Positions 24,333-33,070 of a stretch of DNA of 64,000 nucleotides are shown in pieces. Each line of letters starts with the position of its first letter. The first letter of the stretch is position 1. Origin of the DNA: SHVZ01 sp044223515 (GTDB lineage Bacteria; Pseudomonadota; Alphaproteobacteria; SHVZ01); the NCBI GenBank assembly GCA_044223515.1, contig JBGALV010000003.1, positions 1-64,000 on the forward strand, written 5' to 3'. A model generated the notes under the pieces. The model did not search any database. It saw only the letters and a list, made by a program, of their open reading frames with translations, and was not told the DNA's origin. A program made the position numbers and the translations under genes.

Positions 24333-25705
24333 CCGGTCTCGCCCTCGACGCCCTCAACAAGGGCGATGCCAAAGCCGCAGCCAGACTCCTCAAGCGGCAT
24401 ATCGCCGACCGTCCCGATGATCCCGACGCGTGCAACCTTCTCGGCATGCTTCGCCTCGATCTCGCCGACGTCGCGACGATCCCGATGGAGATCCGCAGGT
24501 CGCTGTCCCTCGTTCCGAACGACGCCGCGTTCCTTCACAACCTCGGACTGGCCGCGTTGCGGCTTGGCAATCTGACGGCGGCATCGGAGGCGCTCCGGCA
24601 GGCAGTGACCCTGGTTCCGGACTTCGCGGATGCGCATCTCGACCTCGGAACCCTTGCCGCACGTTTCAGCGACTATCCGACCGCTCTTCGGTTCTACGGA
24701 CGCACGGTGGCGCTGAGGCCCGAGCACATCACCGGACGCCAGAACCGCGGCTGGGCCCGCCTCGCGCTCGGCGACTTCGATCGCGGCTTCGCCGACTACG
24801 CCTGGCGTTGGCGGATGCCCGCCTTCTCCGCGCTGACCAGCGGTTTGGCCGGCACGCCATGGGACGGACAACAGTTCGGCGGCACTTTGCTCCTCATCGC
24901 TGAACAGGGCTTCGGCGACACCTTGCAGTTCTGCCGTCTCGCGCGGCCGGCAGCCGAGCGCGCACGTCGCGTGGTCCTCGAAGTGCAACCGGAACTGCAC
25001 TCCCTCGTCGCCCGCAGTCTTCCGGGCATCGAGGTCGTCGGGCGCCGGGCGGACTTCCCGGCGGCATCAAGCCGGCCGGCGCACGATCGCCACGCTGCCC
25101 TCCTCGACCTGCCGGCGCTGCTCGGCCTTTCGGTCGCCAGCATCCCCGGAGAAACGCCGTACCTCGTGCCGGATCCGGCAAAGGTCGCAAAATGGAGCGC
25201 ACGCCTGAATGCCCTGACGCCGGCCAAGCGACGTATCGGCCTCGCCTGGGCCGGCAACCCGCGATCCGAAGACCGAACGGCCGCCGAGACCGATCGCCGC
25301 CGTTCGCTCCCGCTCTCGTCGTTCGCGCCTCTCGCTGCGATCGACGGCGTCGCCTTCGTCTCGCTGCAGGTTGGACGCGCCGGCGCGGAGATTGCGACGT
25401 CCTCGCTTCCCATCCATGACGTCTCGGCCCACCTGACCGACTTCGACGAGACCGCGGCGCTGATAGCCAATCTCGATCTGGTGCTGACGGTCGACACGGC
25501 CGTCGCGCATCTGGCCGGAGCGCTCAATCGACCCGTGTGGGTACTTTCGCGTGCCGACCATTGCTGGCGCTGGCTCACCGAGCGAGATGACAGTCCCTGG
25601 TATCCGACCTTGCGCCTGTTCCGGCAACGTCGACCCGGCGTGTGGTCCGATGTGGTGGACTCGATCCGTTCAGCTCTATCGCAAGACCGGCGGCTATCTG
25701 CCTGA
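24329..25705 (+). CDS. TPR/GT9-like glycosyltransferase
   Basis: Seen: 458 aa, the shortest sister, with only about four TPR-like units (1-135), then LIAEQGFGDTLQFCRLA near 191, IGLAWAGNPRSEDR near 302, DFDETAALIANLDLVLTVDTAVAHLAG near 372 and CWRWL...SPWYP...RLFRQ near 411. Start GTG overlapping the previous stop (GTGA). Last gene of the plus-strand operon; it ends two bases before the convergent pyruvyltransferase-like gene. Note DFDETA where sisters read DFADTA. Same inferred role as its neighbours. Confidence 0.87.
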   Translation: MTGLALDALNKGDAKAAARLLKRHIADRPDDPDACNLLGMLRLDLADVATIPMEIRRSLSLVPNDAAFLHNLGLAALRLGNLTAASEALRQAVTLVPDFADAHLDLGTLAARFSDYPTALRFYGRTVALRPEHITGRQNRGWARLALGDFDRGFADYAWRWRMPAFSALTSGLAGTPWDGQQFGGTLLLIAEQGFGDTLQFCRLARPAAERARRVVLEVQPELHSLVARSLPGIEVVGRRADFPAASSRPAHDRHAALLDLPALLGLSVASIPGETPYLVPDPAKVAKWSARLNALTPAKRRIGLAWAGNPRSEDRTAAETDRRRSLPLSSFAPLAAIDGVAFVSLQVGRAGAEIATSSLPIHDVSAHLTDFDETAALIANLDLVLTVDTAVAHLAGALNRPVWVLSRADHCWRWLTERDDSPWYPTLRLFRQRRPGVWSDVVDSIRSALSQDRRLSA

Positions 25706-25707
25706 CC

Positions 25708-26820
25708 CTAGAAGAGCGTGCCGACCCGTTCCATGAAGCGTCGCGCCTCGGCCCGTTGCGCCGCGGCCGCGGCCAACAGGCGGGTGCGTCGTTCCAGCGG
25801 TGCCGAGATCGTCCGTTCCGCCGCGGCGATGAGCTCGACGGCAAAGGCCGGCCCGAAGATATCCACGGCGATGTCGCCCAAGTCGAGCTTTCTCAGGAAC
25901 GTCGACATGCGGCCCTGGGACGAGAGGACAACCAACGGCACGCCCATACCGATCGACGGCGACATGGCATGCACGCGCATGGCCAGGACCAGATCCGCCT
26001 TCGCATAGCGACCATAGAACCTGCGCGCGCCGGAAACGCGTGAGAGTCCCGTCGTGATCACGTGCTGGTGGGCGATGCGGGGCGGCAGGCGCTCGAAAAT
26101 CTCGCCGATCATGCGGAAGTCGTCGAGATAGTGCGGCACCAGGATCAGGTTGGCGTCGTGGCGTTCGGCCAGGTGGACCAGGGTCCTGACGATCCCGTCG
26201 AGCACCGCTGCCTTGCGGCCCCCGGCGTAGCGCTCGGCCTCGTCCTCGTTGTTCACGGCGAGCACGACGTTGAGGCGACCGGGAGCGATCTCCGGATCCG
26301 GACCGTCCTCGGGCTCTATGAAGAGGCCGGTATCCGGCACCTCGGCAAAACGCTCGGCCGGAACACCCAGAAGGCTCGACAGCCACTCGCGCGTGCCGTC
26401 GTTGCGGAGCGCCAGGATCATGCGCGGATGATCAAGGATGAATCCCACCACCTCGGCGAGCCGATCCTGATGGTGGAAGACCTGTCCCTTCCAATGCCGA
26501 TAGGACAGCCCAAAGAGCACGACCGGCTTCTCGATCTCGCGCCAGAGCGCGAGCGGGAGGTCGAGGCGAAAGCCGGCGTTGCGGAGGTAGGAGCGGCCGT
26601 TTATGGCGACCGCGCCGTTGACGATCAGCCCGTCGCTGCGGTTGACCATGTCGACGAAGGCACGGTCGAAAGCGAGCTTCTCGAAGGTGTAATCGTCCCA
26701 GGCGGCGCGCGTGAGCTTCGCCTGCGGCAGGTCCTCGGCGAACAACCGTTCGAGGCCGCAGATCAGGGCCCCGTTTCCGACATTGGTCGAGTTGACGTTG
26801 GCGAGATGGATCAGGTTCAC
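25708..26820 (-). CDS. Polysaccharide pyruvyl transferase family protein
   Basis: Seen: 370 aa; NVNSTNVGNGALICGLERL at the N-terminus, GLIVNGAVAINGR, VVLFGLSYRHWKG, RNDGTREWLSSLLG and a C-terminal GT-B-like half with LILVPHYLDDFRMIGEIF and ADLVLAMRVHAMSPSIGMGVPLVVLSSQ. The RVHAM..S motif is the family's conserved Arg-His block. Known relatives (CsaB/WcaK type) put ketal pyruvate on sugars of surface polymers; many members are glycan-modifying enzymes of unknown specificity. Last gene of the nonulosonic acid operon (30 bases after the NeuB-type gene). Confidence 0.8.
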   Translation of the reverse strand: MNLIHLANVNSTNVGNGALICGLERLFAEDLPQAKLTRAAWDDYTFEKLAFDRAFVDMVNRSDGLIVNGAVAINGRSYLRNAGFRLDLPLALWREIEKPVVLFGLSYRHWKGQVFHHQDRLAEVVGFILDHPRMILALRNDGTREWLSSLLGVPAERFAEVPDTGLFIEPEDGPDPEIAPGRLNVVLAVNNEDEAERYAGGRKAAVLDGIVRTLVHLAERHDANLILVPHYLDDFRMIGEIFERLPPRIAHQHVITTGLSRVSGARRFYGRYAKADLVLAMRVHAMSPSIGMGVPLVVLSSQGRMSTFLRKLDLGDIAVDIFGPAFAVELIAAAERTISAPLERRTRLLAAAAAQRAEARRFMERVGTLF

Positions 26821-26850
26821 GGCCGCGCCACCTCGCGCCCGGTCATGCGC

Positions 26851-27729
26851 TCAGAAGTCCTTCACCCGGCGGAGCTTGGCGAGGATCGGCTCCTCACTGG
26901 CATAGACCTGCTTGACGCCGTCGCCACGGACCGTCGGCCAGATGCGGATGTACTTGCTGATCAGCTCCATGCCGCGCGGCTCGATGCTGGCGCTCTGGTC
27001 GCTGCCCCACATCGAGCGGTCGAGCGTGACATGTCGCTCGACGACGCAGGCGCCGAAGCCGACCACGGCCATCACCGTCGGGATGATGTCGGGCTCGTGC
27101 CCACTGTATCCGACCGGCACGCCGTAGCGCTTCCTCAACGTCTCGATGACGGCAAGGTTGAGCTCGTTGTGCTTGGCCGGGTAGGTCGAGGTCGTGTGCA
27201 TCAGTACGAGCGGCGTATCGCCGAGGGTCTTCACCGCCTCGTCGATCTGCGGCAGCGTGCTCATGCCGGTCGAGAGGATCACCGGCCGGCCGGCCTTGCG
27301 CAGCCGCGTCAGCAGCCCCCGGTCGGTCAAGCTGGCCGACGCCACCTTGTGGCACGGCGGCGAGAAGGCCTCGAGGAAGTCGACGCTGGCCTCATCCCAC
27401 GGCGAGGCGAACCAGAGGATGCCCTGCTTACGGCAATGGGCATCGATCTCGCGATACTGCTCCTGCCCGAATTCGAGGCCGCGCTTCAGCTCGCCGTTGG
27501 TGCTGCCGAACGGAGACTCGCGCGGACGCGCCAGCTCTTCCGGCGTGAACACCACGTCAACGGTCCGCTTCTGGAACTTGACCGCGTGGAACTTGTGCTC
27601 GACCGCGAGGTCCACCAGCTTCTTGGCCAGCGCGACGTCGCCGTTGTGGTTGATGCCGACCTCGCCGATCAGGAACGGCGACTGCCCCTCGCCCACCGTG
27701 TAGGGGCCGATCTGGACACTCTTGCTCAT
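26851..27729 (-). CDS. NeuB/PseI-type nonulosonic acid synthase without SAF domain
   Basis: Known: enzymes of this family condense phosphoenolpyruvate with a hexosamine to make a nine-carbon acid. Seen: 292 aa from the ATG at 27729; PFLIGEVGINHNGDVALAKKLVD (about 18-40), FHAVKFQKRTVDVV, GILWFASPWDEASVDFLE, KVASASLTD, VILSTGMSTL, LMHTTSTYPA, VGYSGHEPD and VVERHVTLDRSMWGSDQSASIEP. The TIM barrel is complete but the protein ends about 50 residues short of typical NeuB/PseI, with no C-terminal antifreeze-like (SAF) domain. The adjacent KdsC-type phosphatase suggests a 9-phosphate route. Product (sialic, legionaminic, KDN-like) not determinable. Confidence 0.85.
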   Translation of the reverse strand: MSKSVQIGPYTVGEGQSPFLIGEVGINHNGDVALAKKLVDLAVEHKFHAVKFQKRTVDVVFTPEELARPRESPFGSTNGELKRGLEFGQEQYREIDAHCRKQGILWFASPWDEASVDFLEAFSPPCHKVASASLTDRGLLTRLRKAGRPVILSTGMSTLPQIDEAVKTLGDTPLVLMHTTSTYPAKHNELNLAVIETLRKRYGVPVGYSGHEPDIIPTVMAVVGFGACVVERHVTLDRSMWGSDQSASIEPRGMELISKYIRIWPTVRGDGVKQVYASEEPILAKLRRVKDF

Positions 27730-27764
27730 CAAGCTTCCTTGGACACTGAGGACGCCGGGCGCGG

Positions 27765-28592
27765 TCACCAGACCGAGCGGCCGCCGTCGATGACGATATT
27801 CTGCCCGGTCATATACCGCGAAGCGTCCGAACAGAGAAATTGAACCGCACTCCGGTACTCCTGGCGAGTCGCCATCCGGCCCATGGGGATCAGCGAAGAC
27901 AAACGCTGGACGAAGGCCTCGTCCTGGCCGGTGAAGATGCCGCCGGGCGAGAGCGCGTTGGCCCGGACACCCTTGTCGGCCCAGTAGGTGGCGACATATC
28001 GGGTCAGGCCCACCAGCCCCGCCTTGATGACCGAATAAGTCACCGGCTTTACCGGCTGCGCCCCGGGCTCGACCCCGTCCTTGCGGTAGAGACGCTGGTC
28101 GGGGGCGATTACCGAGAGGTCGGAGGCAATGTTGAGGATGACGCCACGGCCGCGCTCCGCCATGGCCGCGCCGAACACCTGCGTACAGAGGAACGCCCCC
28201 GTCAGCCCGACCGAGACCTCCTGCTGCCAGGCATCGAGTCCGAACGTCTCGAGCCGAGACAGGTTGCCGCCGCCGCCGGGTCCGACCTTGGCATCGATGG
28301 CCGCATTGTTGACCAGGATATCGACCGTCTCGCCCGCAAGATCCTGGGCGACCGCCTGGATCGAGGCCGGATCGGCGACATTCATTACCCGCCAGAGCAC
28401 CCGCTCCGTCCCGAAGCGCTCGGCGAGCGGCCGGCTCGCCTGTTCGAGACGCACCGCATCGATATCCGTCAGGACGACCTTGGCGCCGATCTCCAACAAG
28501 GCGTCCGCATGCTCCGGCCCAAACAAACCGGCGGCACCGGTGACGAGCGCGGTACGACCGACTAGGGAAAAGCTGTCCGGGAGACCGCTCAT
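27765..28592 (-). CDS. Short-chain dehydrogenase/reductase
   Basis: Seen: 275 aa classical SDR; VGRTALVTGAAGLFGPEHAD (about 11-30, cofactor glycine motif), DILVNNAAIDAK (about 90), ILNIASDLSV (Ser about 151), catalytic TYSVIKAGLVGLTRYVA (Tyr/Lys about 187-191) and RANALSPGGIFT. ATGA overlap with the Gfo/Idh gene upstream. The set of SDR, Gfo/Idh oxidoreductase, NeuB-type synthase and CMP-transferase suggests modification or supply of the nonulosonic acid or its precursor; exact substrate unknown. Confidence 0.85.
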   Translation of the reverse strand: MSGLPDSFSLVGRTALVTGAAGLFGPEHADALLEIGAKVVLTDIDAVRLEQASRPLAERFGTERVLWRVMNVADPASIQAVAQDLAGETVDILVNNAAIDAKVGPGGGGNLSRLETFGLDAWQQEVSVGLTGAFLCTQVFGAAMAERGRGVILNIASDLSVIAPDQRLYRKDGVEPGAQPVKPVTYSVIKAGLVGLTRYVATYWADKGVRANALSPGGIFTGQDEAFVQRLSSLIPMGRMATRQEYRSAVQFLCSDASRYMTGQNIVIDGGRSVW

Positions 28593-29629
28593 GACCGGTC
28601 AATCGAGACCGGGACGCCGGAAGAGAGCGACCGGAGCGCTGCCATGCACACGCGATGGGTCGAGAGCGCGTGGTCGAGGAAGGGCGCGGGATCGCGTTCA
28701 CCGCGCACGCAGGACATGAACTCCGCCACCTCGGCTTCGAACATCTGGTTTCGGTGCCAGTTCGTGAAGGACGTCACGTCTCGACCGGACGGCGTGGTCT
28801 GGACGAGCTCACGCTGATGATAGTCGAACTCGATCGATCCGGCATCGCCGACGATCTTGTAGCGACGGCGCGGCGGGCGTTGCAGGAAATCGAGATGGAC
28901 ACGCATCGGAACCTTGCGGCCCGCCTGCTCCCCGGTGAACAGCATGGTCGCCACATCCTCGACACCGGACAGCTCGAGGTCGCTGAGATGACCACCGATC
29001 GCAAGAACCGACAGCGGCGCCCCGAAGAGCCAGCACATCGCGTCGATCTCGTGGCTGAGGCAGAGGATGGCACCTCCGCCCTGGTCCTTCCGCGCCATAT
29101 GCGTCTCGCGGTAATCCTCGTAGGCGTGCATCGTCGGCAGGTATTCGCCGAACTCGATGTCGACGGCGCAGACGCGACCGATCGCACCCGCAGCGATCCG
29201 TTGCCGGATCAAGGCAAGCGCAGGGTGGTGGCGGAGCTGGTAACCGACCGCGAGAGCCAGCCGACGCGATTTTGCAACCGTTGCAAGTTCGACGACGCCA
29301 TCGTCCGTGTGGCTAAGGGGCTTCTCGATGAAGACATGGCAGTCGGCCTCGATCGCCTGCCGAGCGCTTTCGACGTGCATCGAGATCGGGTTTGTCACGA
29401 AGGCGGCGGCCGGCCCCCATGCGAAAGCCTCATCGAGGCGGGAAAAACTGCGAACGCCCCAATGCTCGGCCGGATCCACACCTTCGATGACGCTGAGGTC
29501 GTCATTGATCACCAGCTTCCGCCCCCACTGGCGAAACGCGCCCAGTTCCACCGCATCGCCGAGCACCTGCTTCAAGATGCGCGCGTGGCGCTGGCCGATG
29601 GAGCCCAGGCCGAACAGCAAGACTTTCAT
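28589..29629 (-). CDS. Gfo/Idh/MocA family oxidoreductase
   Basis: Seen: 346 aa; N-terminal Rossmann fold MKVLLFGLGSIGQRHARILK, FVTNPISMHVESARQAIEAD (about 80-100), the family motif FIEKPLSHTDDG (Lys/Pro in EKP about 102), and catalytic region GGGAILCLSHEIDAMCWLFG with His about 197. ATGA overlaps at both ends with the CMP-sugar synthetase and the SDR gene. Such genes are common in sugar-modification clusters; likely NAD(P)-dependent oxidation or epimerisation of a sugar intermediate. No signal peptide. Confidence 0.87.
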   Translation of the reverse strand: MKVLLFGLGSIGQRHARILKQVLGDAVELGAFRQWGRKLVINDDLSVIEGVDPAEHWGVRSFSRLDEAFAWGPAAAFVTNPISMHVESARQAIEADCHVFIEKPLSHTDDGVVELATVAKSRRLALAVGYQLRHHPALALIRQRIAAGAIGRVCAVDIEFGEYLPTMHAYEDYRETHMARKDQGGGAILCLSHEIDAMCWLFGAPLSVLAIGGHLSDLELSGVEDVATMLFTGEQAGRKVPMRVHLDFLQRPPRRRYKIVGDAGSIEFDYHQRELVQTTPSGRDVTSFTNWHRNQMFEAEVAEFMSCVRGERDPAPFLDHALSTHRVCMAALRSLSSGVPVSIDRS

Positions 29630-30387
29630 GACGGGTGCTTGACCTCGCGTAGCGGTGCCGCCGTGGACGGTTCATCGAGCGCCTTCAGCAGCCGCTCCGC
29701 CTCGCCGATGGAGTCTTCGTAGTCGATGTCCTGGTTTGGTTCTTCGATGATGAAGGGAAGAATCCGCCGTCCCGTGGTCGAGCGCTGCTCCAGGACCACC
29801 CTGGCCCAGACGACGTCGACATACCCGTCCTGCCAGTAGACCGGCGGCAGGTCCTGGCGCGGCTGGTTGTACGGCTCTGCAACGCCGGCGATCGCGGCAA
29901 TGGGCTCCATGAGACCTTCGGCACCGATACGCCACATCTTGTAGGGCGTCTGCTCGGCAAGGGAGACGCTGCGCACCGAGTCCACATCCGGCCGTGCGAT
30001 CAGCGCCTCGATCGCGCGGTCGATCGTCGCGATCCGGCGTACCGGCATGGTCGGGCGGAGGTTGACGATGGCGTCGGGCCGATAGCCTTCGGCCGACGCG
30101 AGCGCACGCAACGCGTGCTCGTGATACTCGACGTCGGTCGAACGATCACCGGCCAATTCCGCCGGTCTCATGAAAGGGGTCTCCGCGCCCCACTCGCGCG
30201 CGATCTGCGCGATCTCCTGGTCGTCCGTCGTGACCACGATGCGGCTGATGCGAAGCGAACGCTTCGCCTGCTCGATCGACCAGGCGATCAGGGGACGGCC
30301 GCCGATCGTGCGCACGTTCTTGCGCGGCACCGATTTCGATCCCCCGCGTGCCGGGACCAGCGCAAGGATTTCGGGCGAACCGGCCAT
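29626..30387 (-). CDS. CMP-nonulosonic acid cytidylyltransferase (NeuA/PseF/LegF-like)
   Basis: Known: activates a nonulosonic acid with CTP to the CMP donor used by glycosyltransferases. Seen: 253 aa; ILALVPARGGSKSVPRKNV (about 7-25, nucleotide-binding signature), RIVVTTDDQEIA, ADFMRP-like AETPFMRPAELA, NLRPTMPVRR (about 110), PYNQPRQDLPPVYWQDGYVDV (about 172-192) and a C-terminal EEPNQDIDYEDSIGEAE motif. Two bases downstream of the phosphatase gene and ATGA-coupled to the Gfo/Idh gene. Specificity between sialic, legionaminic, pseudaminic acid cannot be told. Confidence 0.9.
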   Translation of the reverse strand: MAGSPEILALVPARGGSKSVPRKNVRTIGGRPLIAWSIEQAKRSLRISRIVVTTDDQEIAQIAREWGAETPFMRPAELAGDRSTDVEYHEHALRALASAEGYRPDAIVNLRPTMPVRRIATIDRAIEALIARPDVDSVRSVSLAEQTPYKMWRIGAEGLMEPIAAIAGVAEPYNQPRQDLPPVYWQDGYVDVVWARVVLEQRSTTGRRILPFIIEEPNQDIDYEDSIGEAERLLKALDEPSTAAPLREVKHPS

Positions 30388-30389
30388 GA

Positions 30390-30881
30390 CTATTCGCCAA
30401 TGGCAAGGCGGAGGACATGCTCGGCGATCTCGCGCGCCGCCCCCTCGCCGCCCCGCGCCGCCAATGTGTGGCGTGCGATCTCGACGACCCTCGGATGCGC
30501 GTCAGCGACCGCGATCGGTGTGCCGACGAGCCGCATTACGGCGAGGTCGTTCAGATCGTTGCCGATGTAGACGATCCGCTGGAGCCGCAAGCCGCGTTCA
30601 CGGCAGACCTTCTGGAGCGTCGAGGCCTTGTCGCTGCAGCCGGACATGACCTCGACCTGCAGCTTCGCCGCCCGTGCGGCGACGACTACACTCTTCTCTG
30701 TCGAAAGGATCAACGTCCTGACACCGTTTCTCCGGAACGCATCGAAGGCAAGGCCGTCGGCACGCGTGCACCAGACCGCTTCGGTGCCGTCGGCGAAGAC
30801 CAGCACGCGATTGTCCGTAAGGACCCCATCGAAATCGAAGACAACCAGGTCGACGTCACCGCGATCGAGCGTGAAGGACAT
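30390..30881 (-). CDS. KdsC-type HAD phosphatase
   Basis: Seen: 163 aa C0-type HAD phosphatase; DLVVFDFDGVLTDNRV (catalytic Asp16 and Asp18), DGLAFDAFRRNGV, LILSTEKSVVVAARA, YIGNDLNDLAVMRLVGTPIAVADAHP (the metal-binding Asp pair). Known relatives are KDO-8-phosphate phosphatase and the KDN/Neu5Ac-9-phosphate phosphatases. Placed between the Maf gene and the CMP-transferase, it probably dephosphorylates the 9-phosphate nonulosonic acid before activation. Start ATG 30881, five bases after the Maf stop codon. Confidence 0.85.
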   Translation of the reverse strand: MSFTLDRGDVDLVVFDFDGVLTDNRVLVFADGTEAVWCTRADGLAFDAFRRNGVRTLILSTEKSVVVAARAAKLQVEVMSGCSDKASTLQKVCRERGLRLQRIVYIGNDLNDLAVMRLVGTPIAVADAHPRVVEIARHTLAARGGEGAAREIAEHVLRLAIGE

Positions 30882-30886
30882 TCCGT

Positions 30887-32920
30887 TCACCCTCTCCGTC
30901 CGCCCGGGATGGGATCGATCCCCTGCCCGGCCACCACGGTCGCCATCTCTGCCTGCATGTGAACCCCGAGCGCGCCGATCCCGGCCCGCCAAGCTTCCCA
31001 CACGCGTTCGGCGACCGAGCGATCGGTGGTACTCCGTGCCAGATCGGAGGCGAACATCGTCAGCTTCTCGAATTCGCCTCCGACCAGTCGTTGCGGGCCG
31101 ACTTCGGATTCCGTCACCGCTTCTCGGAGGCGCCGAGACACGGCGTCGGCCCGGTCCAGAAAATCCGAAAGCGAGGCGATCGGCGGCCGCGCAATCCCTT
31201 CCATGACGGAAACGAAGGAGGACAGGTTCCCTCGTTCGGCCGCAACGACCCTGTCGAGGTCGAGCACAGCTGTGTTCACCGATTGGAATCGCGCCGCGAT
31301 GCCCGCCAGAACCGACTCCCGGTCACAGGAGAAATCCGATTCAGAGAGCTGGTCGATGCGACGTACCTGGGCGCCCCAGATGCGGGCCCCGACACCGCAA
31401 TGGATCAGCTCGACCTTCTCGTCATGGACGAACGCATCGAAGGCGCGCAGCGAGCGATAGAAAATGTCGTTCGTGAGGATGCGGCCCCCCTGGTTGTCCG
31501 GAACCTCGATCTCGGAAGTCGGATAGAAGGACCGCAAGACCTGGCCGCCGGGGAGATGGGCGAAGTCCGGATGAAAGCCCTGCTTCTTCTCGTCGAAGTA
31601 CAGGCTCTTCCGCGAGTGCTGGACCGCGGTGTCGTAGTAACCGAGATCGACGCCGAACGCGAAGATGCGGCGAAGACCGAGAAAATGCGCGAGTGCCGCC
31701 GCCGCATTCGTGACGGTCGGCGCCCCGTGCGACAACGGTGTGCCGAGTCCCCGGAAAACCCAGGCCGCGAAGTTTCCCGGCCGCAGGAACATGAGGCGCC
31801 GCTCGAAGAGGTCGAAGGAGGGTGGATAGTAGCCGTTCGACGCGATCAGCGTCGCGGAACGGAACACCGCCGGATTCTCGACCGCGCTCGCGAGCGCGTA
31901 GCGACCCGATGAGGTCTCGAGCTCGATATGAAAGTCGGGAAGGATGCCCGCGCGGAGAAGCGGCGTCAGGCCGGTACCGCAGGAGAAGACGATCACCCGG
32001 TTGCGCGCGCGCGCAATCAACGGCAGCGCCTCGTCCAGTGACGGGCCGGACCCGACCAGGATGATATCTCCATCGAGTGTCCGCGGCCTGCGCTCGGCAA
32101 GGATGCCCTGGGTCTTCGACAGGTTTGCCAGCGTGTGGACGAACTGGCGGCGTTCGTCGATGAAGAACCCGGGCGCTTTGTTGAGCATGCGGACATGCTC
32201 AGCTACCACGCTCTTCAGCGGCTCGAAGCCCGGATGATCGTAGTGCTGAACCCAGCGGGCACCGTCGACGTTCACCGCCGGAACGGTTTCGAGCCAGCCC
32301 TTGACCTTCTGGGCCGACGCCTCGATCGTGCCCCCGGATAGGACCAGGAAGCTTCGACCCTCCCCGCTCAGCTTCTCGATGAGCCGACGCCATGGAACCG
32401 TGAAGCTCGCGCAGTAGAGGAGCTGCGGCTGGGGTTCGTAGATCAGGACGTACCGCGGATCGAGCTCGTCGATCAGTCCCGCGGCATGATGACCCAGTCC
32501 GAGGCCGGCCAGGAAAAGAAGGCGTGACCGATCGTGCTTCGGCGCGCCGTCGGCCCGCGCCGGCAATTCCGCGGCGAAACTGCCGGCGCGCAGCAGGTCC
32601 TGACTAATTTCGTGCAAGCGACCGTGAGCCGCGGTCGGCATCGGCATGCGGCACTCGATGTTCGCCCGCTCCGACAGCGCCCGACCGATCTGCTCGGTCG
32701 CCACGTCGCGCGCGTCTCGGCCATAGTAGCGGCCGCTCTCGGTCACGAGATCGACGACCCCGCCTGTTCCGGTCGGATCGACAAGAAAGGAAGGCATCAC
32801 GCCCTCGAAGGGCGCCAGAGCCGGCTCGAGCGCGGGAAACCGAGCGACCAGGGCCGTTATTTCCGCCCCGGTGCGCTCGGCAATGCGCGCCTGGATCGAA
32901 GGGACGTGAGATCCGATCAT
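30887..32920 (-). CDS. Maf-type (DUF115) motility-associated glycosyltransferase
   Basis: Seen: about 677 aa; a helical N-terminal part, then LFLAGLGLGHHAAGLIDEL and VLIYEPQPQLL (Rossmann-like), DIILVGSGPSLDEALPLIAR, IELETSSGRYALA after PDFH, and the ITYPE block FAFGVDLGYYDTAVQHSRKSLYF. Known: Maf proteins transfer nonulosonic acids from CMP donors to flagellin Ser/Thr in the cytoplasm. The presence of the CMP-sugar genes just downstream fits. Start ATG 32920 chosen; a TTG at 32932 is possible. No flagellin gene in the window, so the acceptor may be another protein. Confidence 0.88.
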   Translation of the reverse strand: MIGSHVPSIQARIAERTGAEITALVARFPALEPALAPFEGVMPSFLVDPTGTGGVVDLVTESGRYYGRDARDVATEQIGRALSERANIECRMPMPTAAHGRLHEISQDLLRAGSFAAELPARADGAPKHDRSRLLFLAGLGLGHHAAGLIDELDPRYVLIYEPQPQLLYCASFTVPWRRLIEKLSGEGRSFLVLSGGTIEASAQKVKGWLETVPAVNVDGARWVQHYDHPGFEPLKSVVAEHVRMLNKAPGFFIDERRQFVHTLANLSKTQGILAERRPRTLDGDIILVGSGPSLDEALPLIARARNRVIVFSCGTGLTPLLRAGILPDFHIELETSSGRYALASAVENPAVFRSATLIASNGYYPPSFDLFERRLMFLRPGNFAAWVFRGLGTPLSHGAPTVTNAAAALAHFLGLRRIFAFGVDLGYYDTAVQHSRKSLYFDEKKQGFHPDFAHLPGGQVLRSFYPTSEIEVPDNQGGRILTNDIFYRSLRAFDAFVHDEKVELIHCGVGARIWGAQVRRIDQLSESDFSCDRESVLAGIAARFQSVNTAVLDLDRVVAAERGNLSSFVSVMEGIARPPIASLSDFLDRADAVSRRLREAVTESEVGPQRLVGGEFEKLTMFASDLARSTTDRSVAERVWEAWRAGIGALGVHMQAEMATVVAGQGIDPIPGGRRG

Positions 32921-33070
32921 CGGTTGCGACAAGGAGTAGCCTACCCCGATCCGTCAGGACGCCGACGGAAGAAGCCCCAGGGACGAGAAACCTTCGCGGC
33001 CTCGGTCGAATACTGGATAGGAGACCCGTGCGCAACCCGCGGCGGTCGCTGATGTCTTGTATACGCGGAC

